DNA from: an uncultured Desulfuromonas sp.
GTDB taxonomy: Bacteria > Desulfobacterota > Desulfuromonadia > Desulfuromonadales > Desulfuromonadaceae
Assembly (NCBI RefSeq): GCF_963678835.1
Contig: NZ_OY787469.1
Span: 2,170,001-2,234,000 of the forward strand
Direction of reading: 5' to 3'
DNA length: 64,000 nt
Each line of letters starts with the position of its first letter. The stretch's first letter is position 1. Below, piece after piece: positions 50,597-60,391 of the stretch. The notes under the pieces were generated by a model. That model had not been told where the DNA came from, did no database searches, and saw nothing but the letters and a program-made list of their open reading frames with translations. The translations under genes were made by a program, and so were the position numbers.

Positions 50597-52252
50597 TCAG
50601 TCCATAGTGACGCGCATGATCTCCTCCGGCGTGGTCAGGCCTTGGCGAACTTTTTCCAATCCATCCATGCGCAGGGTCTGAAACTGTTGTTCCTGCAACG
50701 CATAACAGAGCAATTGTTCGGCGCTGTCGCGTCGGGCGACCATCTGTTTCAGTTGTTCATCCATCACCAGCAATTCGAAAAGGCCCAGTCGTCCGGTATA
50801 GCCGCTACCGTGGCATCTGTCGCAGCCCTGGCCGCGCTGGATGGTAAACGGTTGCGCATCAGGGATCTGCAGCATGGCCAACTCTTGGTCGGTGATCATT
50901 TCTTCGCAGGCGCATATCGGGCAGACCCGGCGCACCAGCCGCTGGGCGAGGATGCCGCGAATACTGGTGGCGACGAGGAACGATTCCGCGCCCATATCGA
51001 GCAGCCGGGTAAAGGAGGACGGCGCGTCATTGGTGTGCAGGGTGGACAACACCAGGTGACCGGTGATCGATGCCTGCAGGGAAACATCGATGGTGTCTTT
51101 GTCGCGGATTTCGCCGACCATGATGATGTCCGGGTCCTGACGCAGAATGGAACGCAGTGCTCCGGCAAAGGAGATTTTCGGTCCGGCGGTGATCTGGGTC
51201 TGGTTGATGCCGGCCATTTTCACTTCCACCGGATCCTCCAGTGTGGTGATGTTGCGGGTTTCGTCGCGCAACATCTGCAGCAATCCGTACAGGGTCGTGG
51301 ATTTGCCACTGCCGGTGGGCCCGGTGACCAGCAAAATGCCGTGTGGTCGCGCGGCCAGGGAGGTAAACCGTTCCAACGTGTCGGCGTTCATACCGATTTC
51401 GCCGATGCCGATGACGGAATCGTTTGACGGCAGCAAGCGTAAAACCGCTTTTTCACCGTAAATCACCGGCAAGGTTGAGGTGCGGATATTGACCCCGCCG
51501 ATTTCGATATCAAGACGCTGGGGAACGAAGAAAAACGCGCCGTCCTGCGGCATCCTTTTTTCGGCAATGTCCAACCCGGCCAATACCTTGATGCGTGACA
51601 GCACCTTGTCGGCCAGGGCGATGGGCAAGTGTTCCACCTCCTTGAGCATGCCGTCGATGCGAAAACGCACCTTCATTTCGTCGCACCCCGGCTCGAGATG
51701 GATGTCCGAAGATTCCATATTGATGGCGCGCAGCAGCAGTTTTTCCAGCAGTTCTGTCACTAGATTGACGTTTTCGTCAAACAGACGCAGATCGCGAACT
51801 TGAATCGAGGTGTCGAAATCGCGACTCATGGAATCCGACAACATTTTTGTCAATTGGCTGGACGGCACCATCTGCAGGGTCACCGGCCGGTTGACCAGTT
51901 TACTCACTGACTGGAGTGCGGCCATGGCTACCGGACCATTGCAGGCACAGACCAGCTCGTTTTTTAGGCCGCGCCCCAGAGGCAGAATGCCAAGTTTGCG
52001 GGCCAGCTTCTTGGGGATTTTTGCCGTCAGCGCCGCATCGTCGCTGATGGTGTCGCTCTGCAGCAAGGGGATGCCGGTGAAATGGGACAATTGCTCCGTC
52101 AGACTGATTTCATCCAGGTAACCACGGCGTACGGCAATCTGGCCGAAGGGGGCACGCACCAGGCGCTGTTCTTCGAGGATGGCTGAAATCGCTTCGCGAC
52201 TGAGGATGCCGTGACGCAGCAAAAATTCGCCGAATCGCTCCCGTCCGGCCAT
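50597..52252 (-). CDS. gspE: Type II secretion/MSHA-type assembly ATPase (GspE/PilB family)
   Basis: 551 residues from ATG 52252, which overlaps the preceding stop (TAATG). GspE N-terminal domain (about 1-140), then the hexameric ATPase: Walker A GPTGSGKST at 311-319, Asp box ITTLEDPVE, Walker B DIIMVGEIRD (375-384), His box LSTLHTNDA. A tetracysteine zinc module is present (C444-x2-C447 in CPIC and C477-x2-C480 in CDRC), a GspE hallmark. It powers pseudopilus or pilus assembly. Confidence 0.95.
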   Translation of the reverse strand: MAGRERFGEFLLRHGILSREAISAILEEQRLVRAPFGQIAVRRGYLDEISLTEQLSHFTGIPLLQSDTISDDAALTAKIPKKLARKLGILPLGRGLKNELVCACNGPVAMAALQSVSKLVNRPVTLQMVPSSQLTKMLSDSMSRDFDTSIQVRDLRLFDENVNLVTELLEKLLLRAINMESSDIHLEPGCDEMKVRFRIDGMLKEVEHLPIALADKVLSRIKVLAGLDIAEKRMPQDGAFFFVPQRLDIEIGGVNIRTSTLPVIYGEKAVLRLLPSNDSVIGIGEIGMNADTLERFTSLAARPHGILLVTGPTGSGKSTTLYGLLQMLRDETRNITTLEDPVEVKMAGINQTQITAGPKISFAGALRSILRQDPDIIMVGEIRDKDTIDVSLQASITGHLVLSTLHTNDAPSSFTRLLDMGAESFLVATSIRGILAQRLVRRVCPICACEEMITDQELAMLQIPDAQPFTIQRGQGCDRCHGSGYTGRLGLFELLVMDEQLKQMVARRDSAEQLLCYALQEQQFQTLRMDGLEKVRQGLTTPEEIMRVTMD

Positions 52253-53355
52253 TACAGATTCCCCGCGATGCACAGCCGTTGTTTGAGCAGATCGGGACGC
52301 CGCGCCGCCTGCAGGGCGGTTTCCATGGTGATATGGCCATTATGCACCAGCCGGATCAGTGATTGCTCCATGGTCTGCATCCCTTCACGCAGACCCGTTT
52401 CAATGGCGGAGTAGATCATTTCATCTTTGGCCTGACGGATCAGGTTGGCGATGCCGGTGTTGATAAACATGATCTCCACGGCCGGCACACGCCCGCCGCC
52501 GACATGACCAGGCAGCAGACGCTGCGACACTACGGCACGCAACGAGGAGGATAACTGCTGGCGAATCTGTCCCTGTTCGCCGGCGGGAAACGTACCGACA
52601 ATACGATTGACCGACGAGGTGGCATCGCGCGAGTGCAGGGTGGACAGCACCAGATGGCCGGTTTCCGCCGCAGTAATGGCGGTGCGGATGGTTTCCAAAT
52701 CGCGCATCTCGCCGACCAGGATCACGTCCGGGTCGCTACGCAAGGCATCGCGCATGGCCGAGGCAAACGAGGGCACGTCGGTGTGGAGTTCGCGCTGGAA
52801 GACGATGCTGTTGAGGTTGCCGTGCATGTACTCAATAGGATCCTCAATGGTGATGATGGTGCGTTCACTGGTGCGGTTGATTTCGTCGATGATGGTGGCC
52901 AGGGTGGTGGATTTACCACTGCCGGTGGCGCCGGTGATCAGGACCAGACCGTCACGTAACCTGGGCAGGCCGGACAGACTCTCCGGCAATCCGAGAGCCG
53001 TGAATGACGGCATGCCGTCGGCAAGAATACGAAACGCCGCCGTCATAAGGCCGCGCTGAAAATAAACAGCGACCCGGAAACGCCCGACCTCCGCGATCTC
53101 AATGCCGAGGTCCACGGACATCCGTTCTCGCAGGAGCTCTTTGTGACGTGTGCTGAGGATCTGGTCTAACAGATGTTCCACTTCGTTAGGGGTGAATGGT
53201 GGACAATCACCGCTACGCATGGCCCCACCAATGCGCAGCGTCGGCGGTAGGCCGCCGCTCAAATGCAGGTCCGAGGCTTTCTGAAAACGCATCAGCGAGA
53301 GCAGTTCGATGATGGTGGTCGGTTTTTTGCGGACCGGAAAAGTCGTCTGTTTCAT
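52252..53355 (-). CDS. PilT-like ATPase in the secretion operon
   Basis: 367 residues of the PilT/PilU type: SDLHLSGGLPPTLRIGGAM at 28-46, Walker A TGATGSGKST (141-150), ITIEDPIEYMHG, VGEMRDLETIRTAITAAETGHLV, and LSTLHSRDA. PilT retracts type IV pili. A retraction-type ATPase is unusual for classical type II secretion but occurs in MSHA-like and Geobacter-type systems. Its stop overlaps the gspE start. Confidence 0.9.
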   Translation of the reverse strand: MKQTTFPVRKKPTTIIELLSLMRFQKASDLHLSGGLPPTLRIGGAMRSGDCPPFTPNEVEHLLDQILSTRHKELLRERMSVDLGIEIAEVGRFRVAVYFQRGLMTAAFRILADGMPSFTALGLPESLSGLPRLRDGLVLITGATGSGKSTTLATIIDEINRTSERTIITIEDPIEYMHGNLNSIVFQRELHTDVPSFASAMRDALRSDPDVILVGEMRDLETIRTAITAAETGHLVLSTLHSRDATSSVNRIVGTFPAGEQGQIRQQLSSSLRAVVSQRLLPGHVGGGRVPAVEIMFINTGIANLIRQAKDEMIYSAIETGLREGMQTMEQSLIRLVHNGHITMETALQAARRPDLLKQRLCIAGNL

Positions 53356-53367
53356 GGCTGCATCCTG

Positions 53368-55155
53368 CTATCTGTCCGTATCGGAGCCGGTGGCCGTCTC
53401 ATAGTCGAGCAGGTTCTCCTGCTGTCGGGTCAGGCGCGGGTGGGAACTGCGCCGTTCAAGAAACTCCTGACTTGTTTGCCAGCCGTCACGCGGATGGCGA
53501 ATCAGGTGCGGCGTGAGGATGATCACGGTCTCGGTTTTTGATTTGGTATCGGCGATCTCCTTGAAGAAAAAACCCAGGCCGGGAATATCGCCGAGTACCG
53601 GCACCTTGTTTTCCGTTTCCTCCACCTGTTCACGGATAATGCCGCCGATGGCCAGAGGTTCGCCCGGCGCCGCCGTGATGACCGAGGTCAGCTCGTTACG
53701 ATTGACCCCGTCAAGAGGAAACGACTGAGAGGAGCCGGTATTTTCATCCAGGACGGTGATTTCAGTGACACCCAGATTCGCCGTGGAGATTTCGGCACTG
53801 AAATCCATGGTGATGGTGCCGTCCTCGTTAATAAACGAAGAGATTTCGATGTCCGTACCCAACTCCTCACGGTTGATGGTGATTTCGTAGAGGGTGGTGG
53901 TCGGGTTGCCTTCGTCGTCATACAGAGTTTTGCTGGTGACATCCTCACGTAGCGGCGTCTCCTCGCCGACGAAGAACTCCACCTTGGAGTTGTTGGCGCT
54001 CATCAGATAGGGCGTCGCCAGCACGTTGATGCGGTTGTCTTCGGCAAACAGCTTCATGCGTGCGGTGATATTGTGGTTGCCGAAGACCGTTGACAGGGCA
54101 GCGCTTTCAGTCAGGCTGGCTGAAGACATGGAGGAGGCTGAAAATTTGGAATTTCCGTCAAATTCAATATTGAAAAAGCTTTCAAATCCATCGGAAAGCG
54201 TCACCTGAAGGATGGTCATCTCCAACAAAACCTGGTTGGTCGGCGTATCGAGCTCTTCGATGATATGGGCGATCTCATCAAGCACCGCCTCGTCCAGAGA
54301 GCGGGCCAGGATGCAGTTGTTGCGCTTGAAGACCGTGATGACCGCCGGTACTTTTTTCTCCAGTCGCCGGGCCATTTGCAGAGCATCGGCAACGCCTTGA
54401 CTACCGCCGAAAAGCATTTGCGCCCGGATTTTCTCTTCGTCGCTCAGTTCATCGCTGTCCGTCGTGCTGGTACCGGAACTGCCTCCGGCGCTTTTATCCT
54501 CAGAGATATGGCCGTAAACCTCTTCACTGCCGATGTCGCTGAATTCCACTTGGCCATCCATCAGTGATTCGATGATTCGGGCAATGTCATTAGCATTGGT
54601 GTAGCGCAGGGTGTAGGAACGCATTTTTTCATTGCGACGCACCACCATTTCATCCGCATACTCTTCCTTGGTCATCAGGGTCACGATCTCGGTATCTTCG
54701 CGGTACCACAGGTCGTTGAGGCGGCAGATCGCTTCCAAAGCCTGACGCAGCGGTGTGCTGCGCAGATCAATGGACACCAGGCGCTGCGCTGCGGCATTGG
54801 TGGCGATGATGTTATAGCCGCACAGCTCGGTCAGTAGACGAACCAAAGTTCCCAAAGATGCGTCATTCAGAGTCAGGCGGTTAATTCGGGTCTTCATGCC
54901 CAGAGATGCCGGTTCCTCGACATTAAGCTGGTCGTCGGCTTGTTCCTGCGTCAGTTGTGTGCCTTGAACAATGCGCATGATCGGTTGTTCCCTGGTTTGG
55001 ATAGGCGGCGTTTCCGAAGGCGTATCGGGAAAATTGGACGTTTGCGCCGGTGGTGAATGATAGACGTGCCCGTCCGGACGGGGTAGGTGGCTGCAACCGC
55101 TCATCGTTATTGCCAGAAGCACGGCGAGACAAAAAAATATGTAAAAACGCATCAT
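53368..55155 (-). CDS. Secretin lipoprotein (GspD/MshL family)
   Basis: 595 residues from ATG 55155 (ATGA overlap with the previous gene). Lipobox in LLAITMSGCSHLP. A periplasmic N-domain of the STN type (about 95-175, RLTLNDASLGTLVRLLTELCGYNII) and a further N-domain containing an acidic/Ser-rich insertion (EDKSAGGSSGTSTTDSDELSDEE) precede the secretin pore domain (about 340-560: VLLEMTILQVTL, EVEF-type strands, LTSVITAAPGEPLAIGGIIRE, VPVLGDIPGLGFFFK, ETVIILTPHLI). It forms the outer-membrane gate. MshL-like by size and operon. Confidence 0.93.
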   Translation of the reverse strand: MMRFYIFFCLAVLLAITMSGCSHLPRPDGHVYHSPPAQTSNFPDTPSETPPIQTREQPIMRIVQGTQLTQEQADDQLNVEEPASLGMKTRINRLTLNDASLGTLVRLLTELCGYNIIATNAAAQRLVSIDLRSTPLRQALEAICRLNDLWYREDTEIVTLMTKEEYADEMVVRRNEKMRSYTLRYTNANDIARIIESLMDGQVEFSDIGSEEVYGHISEDKSAGGSSGTSTTDSDELSDEEKIRAQMLFGGSQGVADALQMARRLEKKVPAVITVFKRNNCILARSLDEAVLDEIAHIIEELDTPTNQVLLEMTILQVTLSDGFESFFNIEFDGNSKFSASSMSSASLTESAALSTVFGNHNITARMKLFAEDNRINVLATPYLMSANNSKVEFFVGEETPLREDVTSKTLYDDEGNPTTTLYEITINREELGTDIEISSFINEDGTITMDFSAEISTANLGVTEITVLDENTGSSQSFPLDGVNRNELTSVITAAPGEPLAIGGIIREQVEETENKVPVLGDIPGLGFFFKEIADTKSKTETVIILTPHLIRHPRDGWQTSQEFLERRSSHPRLTRQQENLLDYETATGSDTDR

Positions 55156-55538
55156 AAATCCAACTTATAGGTCTTTTGATTCGTGTCTGACAGCACCAGG
55201 CCGTCCTGGTGCAGACGTACCTGAAATTTATAGGTCATATTGTTGGACGCAACACGCACGACGGTGCGAGCACTTCCAATAAGGTAATAGGTCAGCTTCC
55301 CGGAATCATCCTGCGGACAGGAAAGAATCGCCCGATTTTCACTGCCGATGGTTACCAGACCATGCACTCGCACCTTGTCGGCGGCCAGGGCATACTCGGA
55401 CGGAGCAGTGTTCTGATTGGTGCTCATAAAAGGATTACGCTGGGCGGGTGGGTCCGCGGCATATCCCTGCATCGGCACGGCTGTCCATAGTGTTAACGTC
55501 GCCAGCATCAGAACTGTGCGACCGCCAATGGTTTTCAT
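55152..55538 (-). CDS. PilP/MshK-like periplasmic protein
   Basis: 128 residues. Signal peptide RTVLMLATLTLWTAVPMQGYAA, then an RNPF motif (QRNPFMST) and a small beta-rich domain (VRVHGLVTIGSENRAILSCPQ, YKFQVRLHQDGLVLSDTNQKTYKLDL). The RNPF-plus-beta domain resembles PilP, GspC or MshK, which link the inner-membrane platform to the secretin. Directly precedes and overlaps the secretin gene. Confidence 0.7.
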   Translation of the reverse strand: MKTIGGRTVLMLATLTLWTAVPMQGYAADPPAQRNPFMSTNQNTAPSEYALAADKVRVHGLVTIGSENRAILSCPQDDSGKLTYYLIGSARTVVRVASNNMTYKFQVRLHQDGLVLSDTNQKTYKLDL

Positions 55539-55608
55539 AACAAACTCCTTTTATGCGTGGTGCAGGCAAAAAATCGCCAATCTGCGATCTTGAACTTTTA
55601 TTGCAGCC

Positions 55609-55785
55609 CGTATCCGCCTTGATCGCGAAGTCATCGTGAAGCAAAAGCCTTTGATTGAGCCTCACGATAGGGGCCCCGATAAGATCGGATAACACCTTGA
55701 AATTCGTGAACCACGGAGTCACTGAGTCACGCAGAAAAACTTGAAAATCCTGGTTTAGGATCCTTCTCCGTGTTTCCGTGGTGAA
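55609..55785. repeat. Composite intergenic repeat (TATCCGCC unit plus CACGGAG unit)
   Basis: 55609-55697 matches 50469-50560 (TATCCGCCTTGATCGCGA, GAAGCAAAAGCCTTTGATT). 55697-55785 is a CACGGAG inverted repeat (GTGAACCACGGAGTCACTG / CTTCTCCGTGTTTCCGTGG). Located between the PilO- and PilP-like genes. Confidence 0.8.
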
Positions 55786-55797
55786 AAAATCCCACCG

Positions 55798-56340
55798 TCA
55801 AAACAGCAGCTGCGCCTTAACCGTGATAGTGCCGTCAAGCCGTTCGCTTTTGATTATGCTCAACTCGCGCAGTTCAATGGGCTGCGGCATGGCTTTGAGA
55901 CTGTCGATAAACTGCAGCAGATGCGGGAAGAAGCCTGTTATCTGCAACTCGAAAGATTCCCAGTCGTACAGCTCCTCATCAACCGGTCCCAGCGGTACTA
56001 ATTGCAACACCAACAGACCCTGTTCACGGGCTTTGCGGTTGACCGTGTCGAGCAGGGTGATGGTTTCCTGCGCATTGCCGCTACGTCCACCGGCTTCGTG
56101 CAGCTGCTGCCTGAGGGCGTCGCATTGCTGTTTTTTTTTCTCAATCGCCTTTTTAACCGGTGACAACGGCGGTGGTTCGTCCAACTTGTTGTACTGGCCG
56201 ATGGTGCTGTTGAGTTTTGCCACGGTTTTTTTCAACGCCTTGGCCTGCGGGTCATACACCTTGTTGAGATAAAAATAACTTCCGGAGACCAGGATGGCGG
56301 CAATCAGCCCGAATTTCTCAAGCTTGGTCAGTTTGCGCAT
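55798..56340 (-). CDS. PilO/MshJ-like inner-membrane assembly protein
   Basis: 180 residues. Short cytoplasmic start, one TM helix (LIAAILVSGSYFYLNKVY), a coiled coil (about 30-95, LKKTVAKLNSTIGQ, AIEKKKQQCDALRQQLHEA) and a ferredoxin-like periplasmic domain (YDWESFELQITGFFPHLLQFIDSLKAM, ERLDGTITVKAQLLF). That is the PilO/GspM layout. The start lies 23 bases inside the PilM/N gene, so they are coupled. Confidence 0.85.
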   Translation of the reverse strand: MRKLTKLEKFGLIAAILVSGSYFYLNKVYDPQAKALKKTVAKLNSTIGQYNKLDEPPPLSPVKKAIEKKKQQCDALRQQLHEAGGRSGNAQETITLLDTVNRKAREQGLLVLQLVPLGPVDEELYDWESFELQITGFFPHLLQFIDSLKAMPQPIELRELSIIKSERLDGTITVKAQLLF

Positions 56341-57859
56341 AGTCTGTCAGCTCCAGTTCCAGGGTGAACACAAAACGATCCAGATCGAATTTCAACTCCG
56401 TCACTTTCACTGTTTGACACCAGGGGTAGTGTTGCAGGGTCACGGCAAAACGGCTGACACCGTCCGCGTCCAGCGCTTCGCCTTTAAGGGTATAACGGCA
56501 ACCGTGCTGGATGACGTTGGCAAGGGTCAGGTGGTCGGGCAGTTTTCCCAGCGCGGTCAGAGTGCGCTGAAGGCGTTCGAGATTATTGTCCGAGCCGCCT
56601 GTGACGAAGTTGATCTGATTTTCCAGTATTCGAATCTCGCCGCTCAGTCCATCCACCTGTTCTTTGTGATTCTTGTAAAGAGTATTGCTTTTTTCACGCG
56701 CCTCGACCTTGGCCGCCAGTTCCTTAATCTGTTGGTCGTAGTTATTTTTCTGAAACACCATCCACTCGTAGTGGCCGAACAGGGTCAGTGCCAACAGCAC
56801 CGCGACCACCATCGGCATCATGTAGGCATTGTCTTTCAATCGCACGCTCAGGGGGGCGGTGTCGTCAATGCCGATATCGCGTCTTGCGGCGCCGAGCAGC
56901 TCGCGCAAACCCGCGCCCACACTGGTGGCGAACACGGCATTGAGCGCCGTATGGTCGGCCTTGCTCAGATTGTGCTCTTTGCTCAGCGAAAGGGCTTCGG
57001 CACCGTTGGGGCACAAATCATCGAGCCAGGCGACGATCTGTGAATCCAGCGCACCGGGTCCCGTCACCAGAAGCGGGTTGGGCGGCGGAGCCTGTTCAAT
57101 GATGAAACGTAATGACGATTCAAGCTCGCTGGCGTTTTCCCCTTCAGCCAGTTCGCGCAGGCTTTCACGACCCAGCGGATAAGCGCTGATCTGCTGGGGT
57201 TGACGGCCTTTGATCACGACAAACGCGGACAGATCGGTGCCGATATCAAGTACGGCGCGGGCGTCGTCACCGTCAACTGCGGGCAGGTAAAAGCAGGAGT
57301 CCGGGGCGTAGATGCGTTGCATTTTCAGGCCGGCGCGCTTGCAGGTCTGACGCAGGGCGAGGAAGACGTTCTTTTCCATGACACTGACCTGCACATCAAC
57401 ATCCTGCCCTCCTTCCAGAGTAAGGAGGATGTCGTCCTTGTCTTGTTGCTGCGGTTCCACACCGACCAAGGCTGTTGCGCCATTGATGCCGGTAAAGGGC
57501 TCCACCTCCCAGCGCAGTGATTCCGCCAACTGATAGTTTTTTAGTTTGCGCAGCCGGGTTGACTCCACCGAAAGCTGCACGGTGCGCGTCAAAGGCGTGA
57601 CCAGCACTACCGTTCGACCGCTGTAGGACAGGCGCTTGGCCAAAGCGTCCAGATCGTCACTGTCCGGCAGGTCCTCACCGGGGTTTTTACGCTCGCTGGA
57701 GACAAAATCGACAATCGTCGTTTTTCGGCCGTGGGCTTGCACCACCGCACCATAGAGCTGGTCGTCACTGATTTCGATGGCCAGGATGGTGCGTGCCGGC
57801 AGCAAGTCGAGGCCGCGCAGGATCAGATTTCCGGCCCATGCGGACAGAGGGGTTTTCAT
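56318..57859 (-). CDS. Fused PilM-PilN (MshI/GspL-like) protein
   Basis: 513 residues from ATG 57859 (GGAG 11 bases upstream; an in-frame TTG at 57877 overlaps it). The N-terminal 330 residues form an actin-like PilM/GspL cytoplasmic domain (TILAIEISDDQLYGAVVQAHG, ARAVLDIGTDLSAFVVIKGR, LLVTGPGALDSQIV). One TM helix follows (MMPMVVAVLLALTLFGHYEWMVF), then a coiled coil and a PilN-like periplasmic domain (LTALGKLPDHLTLANVIQHG, SRFAVTLQHYP). It recruits the ATPase and holds PilO. Confidence 0.88.
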   Translation of the reverse strand: MKTPLSAWAGNLILRGLDLLPARTILAIEISDDQLYGAVVQAHGRKTTIVDFVSSERKNPGEDLPDSDDLDALAKRLSYSGRTVVLVTPLTRTVQLSVESTRLRKLKNYQLAESLRWEVEPFTGINGATALVGVEPQQQDKDDILLTLEGGQDVDVQVSVMEKNVFLALRQTCKRAGLKMQRIYAPDSCFYLPAVDGDDARAVLDIGTDLSAFVVIKGRQPQQISAYPLGRESLRELAEGENASELESSLRFIIEQAPPPNPLLVTGPGALDSQIVAWLDDLCPNGAEALSLSKEHNLSKADHTALNAVFATSVGAGLRELLGAARRDIGIDDTAPLSVRLKDNAYMMPMVVAVLLALTLFGHYEWMVFQKNNYDQQIKELAAKVEAREKSNTLYKNHKEQVDGLSGEIRILENQINFVTGGSDNNLERLQRTLTALGKLPDHLTLANVIQHGCRYTLKGEALDADGVSRFAVTLQHYPWCQTVKVTELKFDLDRFVFTLELELTDYAQTDQA

Positions 57860-58100
57860 GGTGTTGTGGTGCTCCAATTATCGTTAATAGCTGTCTATTT
57901 TTTTCTTGAATCCACCATTTCCTGCGGCTTGGCATCAAACAGCAGGTCGTTGGGGATAAAACTTCCCAGCCATCATGCCCTAGCGGATGGATCCTTCTTC
58001 CCCAAGGAGGCGCTGCTGGCAGGACATGGATGACCGGGAAATCGAAAACTGTTTTTGTTCACGTAGATTTTTGCTCAAGCCGCCCGTGGTTGTTGCCTTG

Positions 58101-60182
58101 TTACGGGGCTGAGTAGAACATGTTAAGCGTCAATGTTTTCTGAACCCCGCTGCCGGTGATGGCCGTAACCGGGTAGATGATGGCCTGATACTGTTCACCT
58201 GAATCTTCTCCTAAGTCGACTTCGTTATCGTTGTCCGTGTCGTGCCACACCACCAGATAACGTCCACCGCTGGGCAGGAGCTTGCTGCTTGAATCATCGT
58301 AGTTAAACGCCTGGTCCGCGTCATTGTCGGCGTCGCCGACCACCCAAACACCCACCGTGGTGTCCTCGGGGAAGGTCCCGGTCGTCCCGGCCGTGAGCAG
58401 ATCGAAATCGGCAACGAGACTTGCAGCGGCGGCGCGAAAAAACGCCGCCTTGGTCACGCCCTCCTGGGCGTTGAGCACGATCAATTGCGGCAGTTGAAAA
58501 TAACCGGGCTGCCAGTCGATGGCGTCCACCCGCATCACCACGTTATCTTTATTGTAATTGTAGGTGGCGTTATTTTCATTGACGGTGGCGTTCGCATCGT
58601 AGCCGTTCACGACGTCAAACTCCTCTACCAGGTTCGCGGGTTCTTCGAATGATTCGCCTGTGTCGCCGAAAATGTATCGACCATCCGGTCCGCGCGACAG
58701 CACCAGCAGCGCATCATTGGTCTCGTCGTAAAAAAACAACAGCTCGCGTCCCCAGGCATCGTGCAGCACATTGGCTTCACCGACGCCGTCCGGCGCAGGT
58801 AGGTAGGCGCGCTTCCAGCCAATGCCCCATTGCGACGCGGGGAGGTCGTCACTGTCGTCCGTGCCGTCGCTGCCGTTGGGCTCACGCGTCCACAAGCCGC
58901 GCGGCTGGCCCACCCTGTAGGGTTTGCCGTCGTCATTGTTGTCGTCCCAGTGGTCGGTTTCCCCGGTTTCCCACTGAAACAGGGCCGGCCACGTGCCCGT
59001 GTCGCCGGTGAATCCGCTGTTGAGTCCGCCCGGAGCATCACCGACAAGAGCCTGGCGTATCCGGCCAAGCAACTGACGCGTGGCGGCGATTTTGGCCTGC
59101 TGCTGCACATCGAGGAGCGCCTGCCAGTCGCGCGAGTAGAGCTTGAGCACGATGTTGTCCTGGTTCGTATCGGCGTCTTCGTCGTAGGCCAGGCTCATGG
59201 TGTCGCTTGCGTCCGGCGTCCAGACATGGCTGGCGCAGGTTCCCTTGTTTGGGTATTCTCCTTCGCGGTCCGGCCCTTCCGAGAGAATCCAGAAGATGGT
59301 GGCGTCACCGGAAACGTCCGGATCGTCGGTGATGAAAAAGCGCAGGGCGCGTCCCCAGCCGTCGACGAAACGGCCATCGTTTTGCAGCAGGCGGAAGGAT
59401 TCCTTGTTGTCGAAAAACTCGCCCGGTTCGTCCGGCGAGGGGTAATAGACACCATCCTCCCACCGCTCTGCGCTCAAGGCGGGAATCCAAACCGGTTCCA
59501 GCGCTTCATAGTCGCCGTCGTTCTCGGCCCAGTGGTCGCTGTCGGAAAGCTTATGGTCGAGCGGTGGGCTGATGTACGGCCCTTTCCAGTTCGGCCCCAG
59601 ATCCAGATCCGGTGCTTTGTAGCTGCCGATATCAAACGGCAGACCTTCGGGAAAGCGGGTCCACAGCCCGCGCGGCTGACCCTCGTTCTCCGTTTCCAGC
59701 CCGCCGATGTGGTCGCTGTCGGCCGTCGTATCGTCGCTCAGGCGACGATAGGGGCGGTTCCAGTGCCAGCGGTTGCCACGGAAATAACCCGACGGGCGAA
59801 AAAAAACTTTGTCCGCATCCACCGTGTAGTCCGGGCCTTGGCCGAGGCCGGGCGTCATATTGTCCGGGTCTTCCCAACCGACGCCGCCGAAGTTGGGACG
59901 CAACTCGGCACGGGCTTCCCACAGACCGGGCCAAGCGTGCATGTCGCCAACATAGCCACCGATCACCGGGTGCCCTTTGGCGTCGAAACGGTCCGCCGGA
60001 CCAAGAACGGCGCGCCGGATTTGCTCCATGGTGTCGCGGGTGAGCTCGGCGCGTTTGTGGTCGTTGAGCATGCCCGCGGTCGGCGCGACCATGGCGGTCA
60101 GCAGACCGAGGATGAAAACAACGATCAGCATTTCCAGCAGAGTGAACCCATCCTGACTACCTGTAGAGGCTGGTGAAAACAT
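58101..60182 (-). CDS. Very large GspG-like pseudopilin with internal duplication
   Basis: 693 residues from ATG 60182; a GTG at 60230 would give a 28-residue leader instead of 12. The prepilin site DG-FTLLEMLIVVFILGLLTAMVAP is clear. The huge C-terminal region repeats a GspG-like module: IRRAVLG .. GYVGDMHAWPGLWE and IRQALVG .. GFTGDTGTWPALFQWE; GQPRGLWTRFPEG and GQPRGLWTREPNG; DGWGRALRFFI and DAWGRELLFFY; LSEGPDREGEY and LSRGPDGRYIF. A degenerate third start (FFRAAAASLVADFDLL) follows. Typical pseudopilins have 130-250 residues. Many acidic, Trp-rich loops suggest calcium binding. Probably a tip or a structural, perhaps surface-exposed, component. Confidence 0.85.
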   Translation of the reverse strand: MFSPASTGSQDGFTLLEMLIVVFILGLLTAMVAPTAGMLNDHKRAELTRDTMEQIRRAVLGPADRFDAKGHPVIGGYVGDMHAWPGLWEARAELRPNFGGVGWEDPDNMTPGLGQGPDYTVDADKVFFRPSGYFRGNRWHWNRPYRRLSDDTTADSDHIGGLETENEGQPRGLWTRFPEGLPFDIGSYKAPDLDLGPNWKGPYISPPLDHKLSDSDHWAENDGDYEALEPVWIPALSAERWEDGVYYPSPDEPGEFFDNKESFRLLQNDGRFVDGWGRALRFFITDDPDVSGDATIFWILSEGPDREGEYPNKGTCASHVWTPDASDTMSLAYDEDADTNQDNIVLKLYSRDWQALLDVQQQAKIAATRQLLGRIRQALVGDAPGGLNSGFTGDTGTWPALFQWETGETDHWDDNNDDGKPYRVGQPRGLWTREPNGSDGTDDSDDLPASQWGIGWKRAYLPAPDGVGEANVLHDAWGRELLFFYDETNDALLVLSRGPDGRYIFGDTGESFEEPANLVEEFDVVNGYDANATVNENNATYNYNKDNVVMRVDAIDWQPGYFQLPQLIVLNAQEGVTKAAFFRAAAASLVADFDLLTAGTTGTFPEDTTVGVWVVGDADNDADQAFNYDDSSSKLLPSGGRYLVVWHDTDNDNEVDLGEDSGEQYQAIIYPVTAITGSGVQKTLTLNMFYSAP

Positions 60183-60391
60183 TGCTTGTTTCTTCTTCCA
60201 GTTTAAGTCAGAAATCACTGCGTTACGCACAATGCCGGTAACGTCTCAACGGAGCCTGTTGCAAAAAATCGTCTCGTTACGAATGAATCGCACCTGCACT
60301 TTTGCGGAAGCATATCCAGCGAGCCGTGAGAGGAGCTGCATCCGCAACAATACAGGTAGATGGGAATTCATCTCATTTTTCCGATGGTCAG

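Noticed and set aside
58830..60176. 448-codon plus-strand open frame opposite the giant pseudopilin
   Set aside because: Shadow of a gene with a clear prepilin site and repeated modules; no family resemblance.
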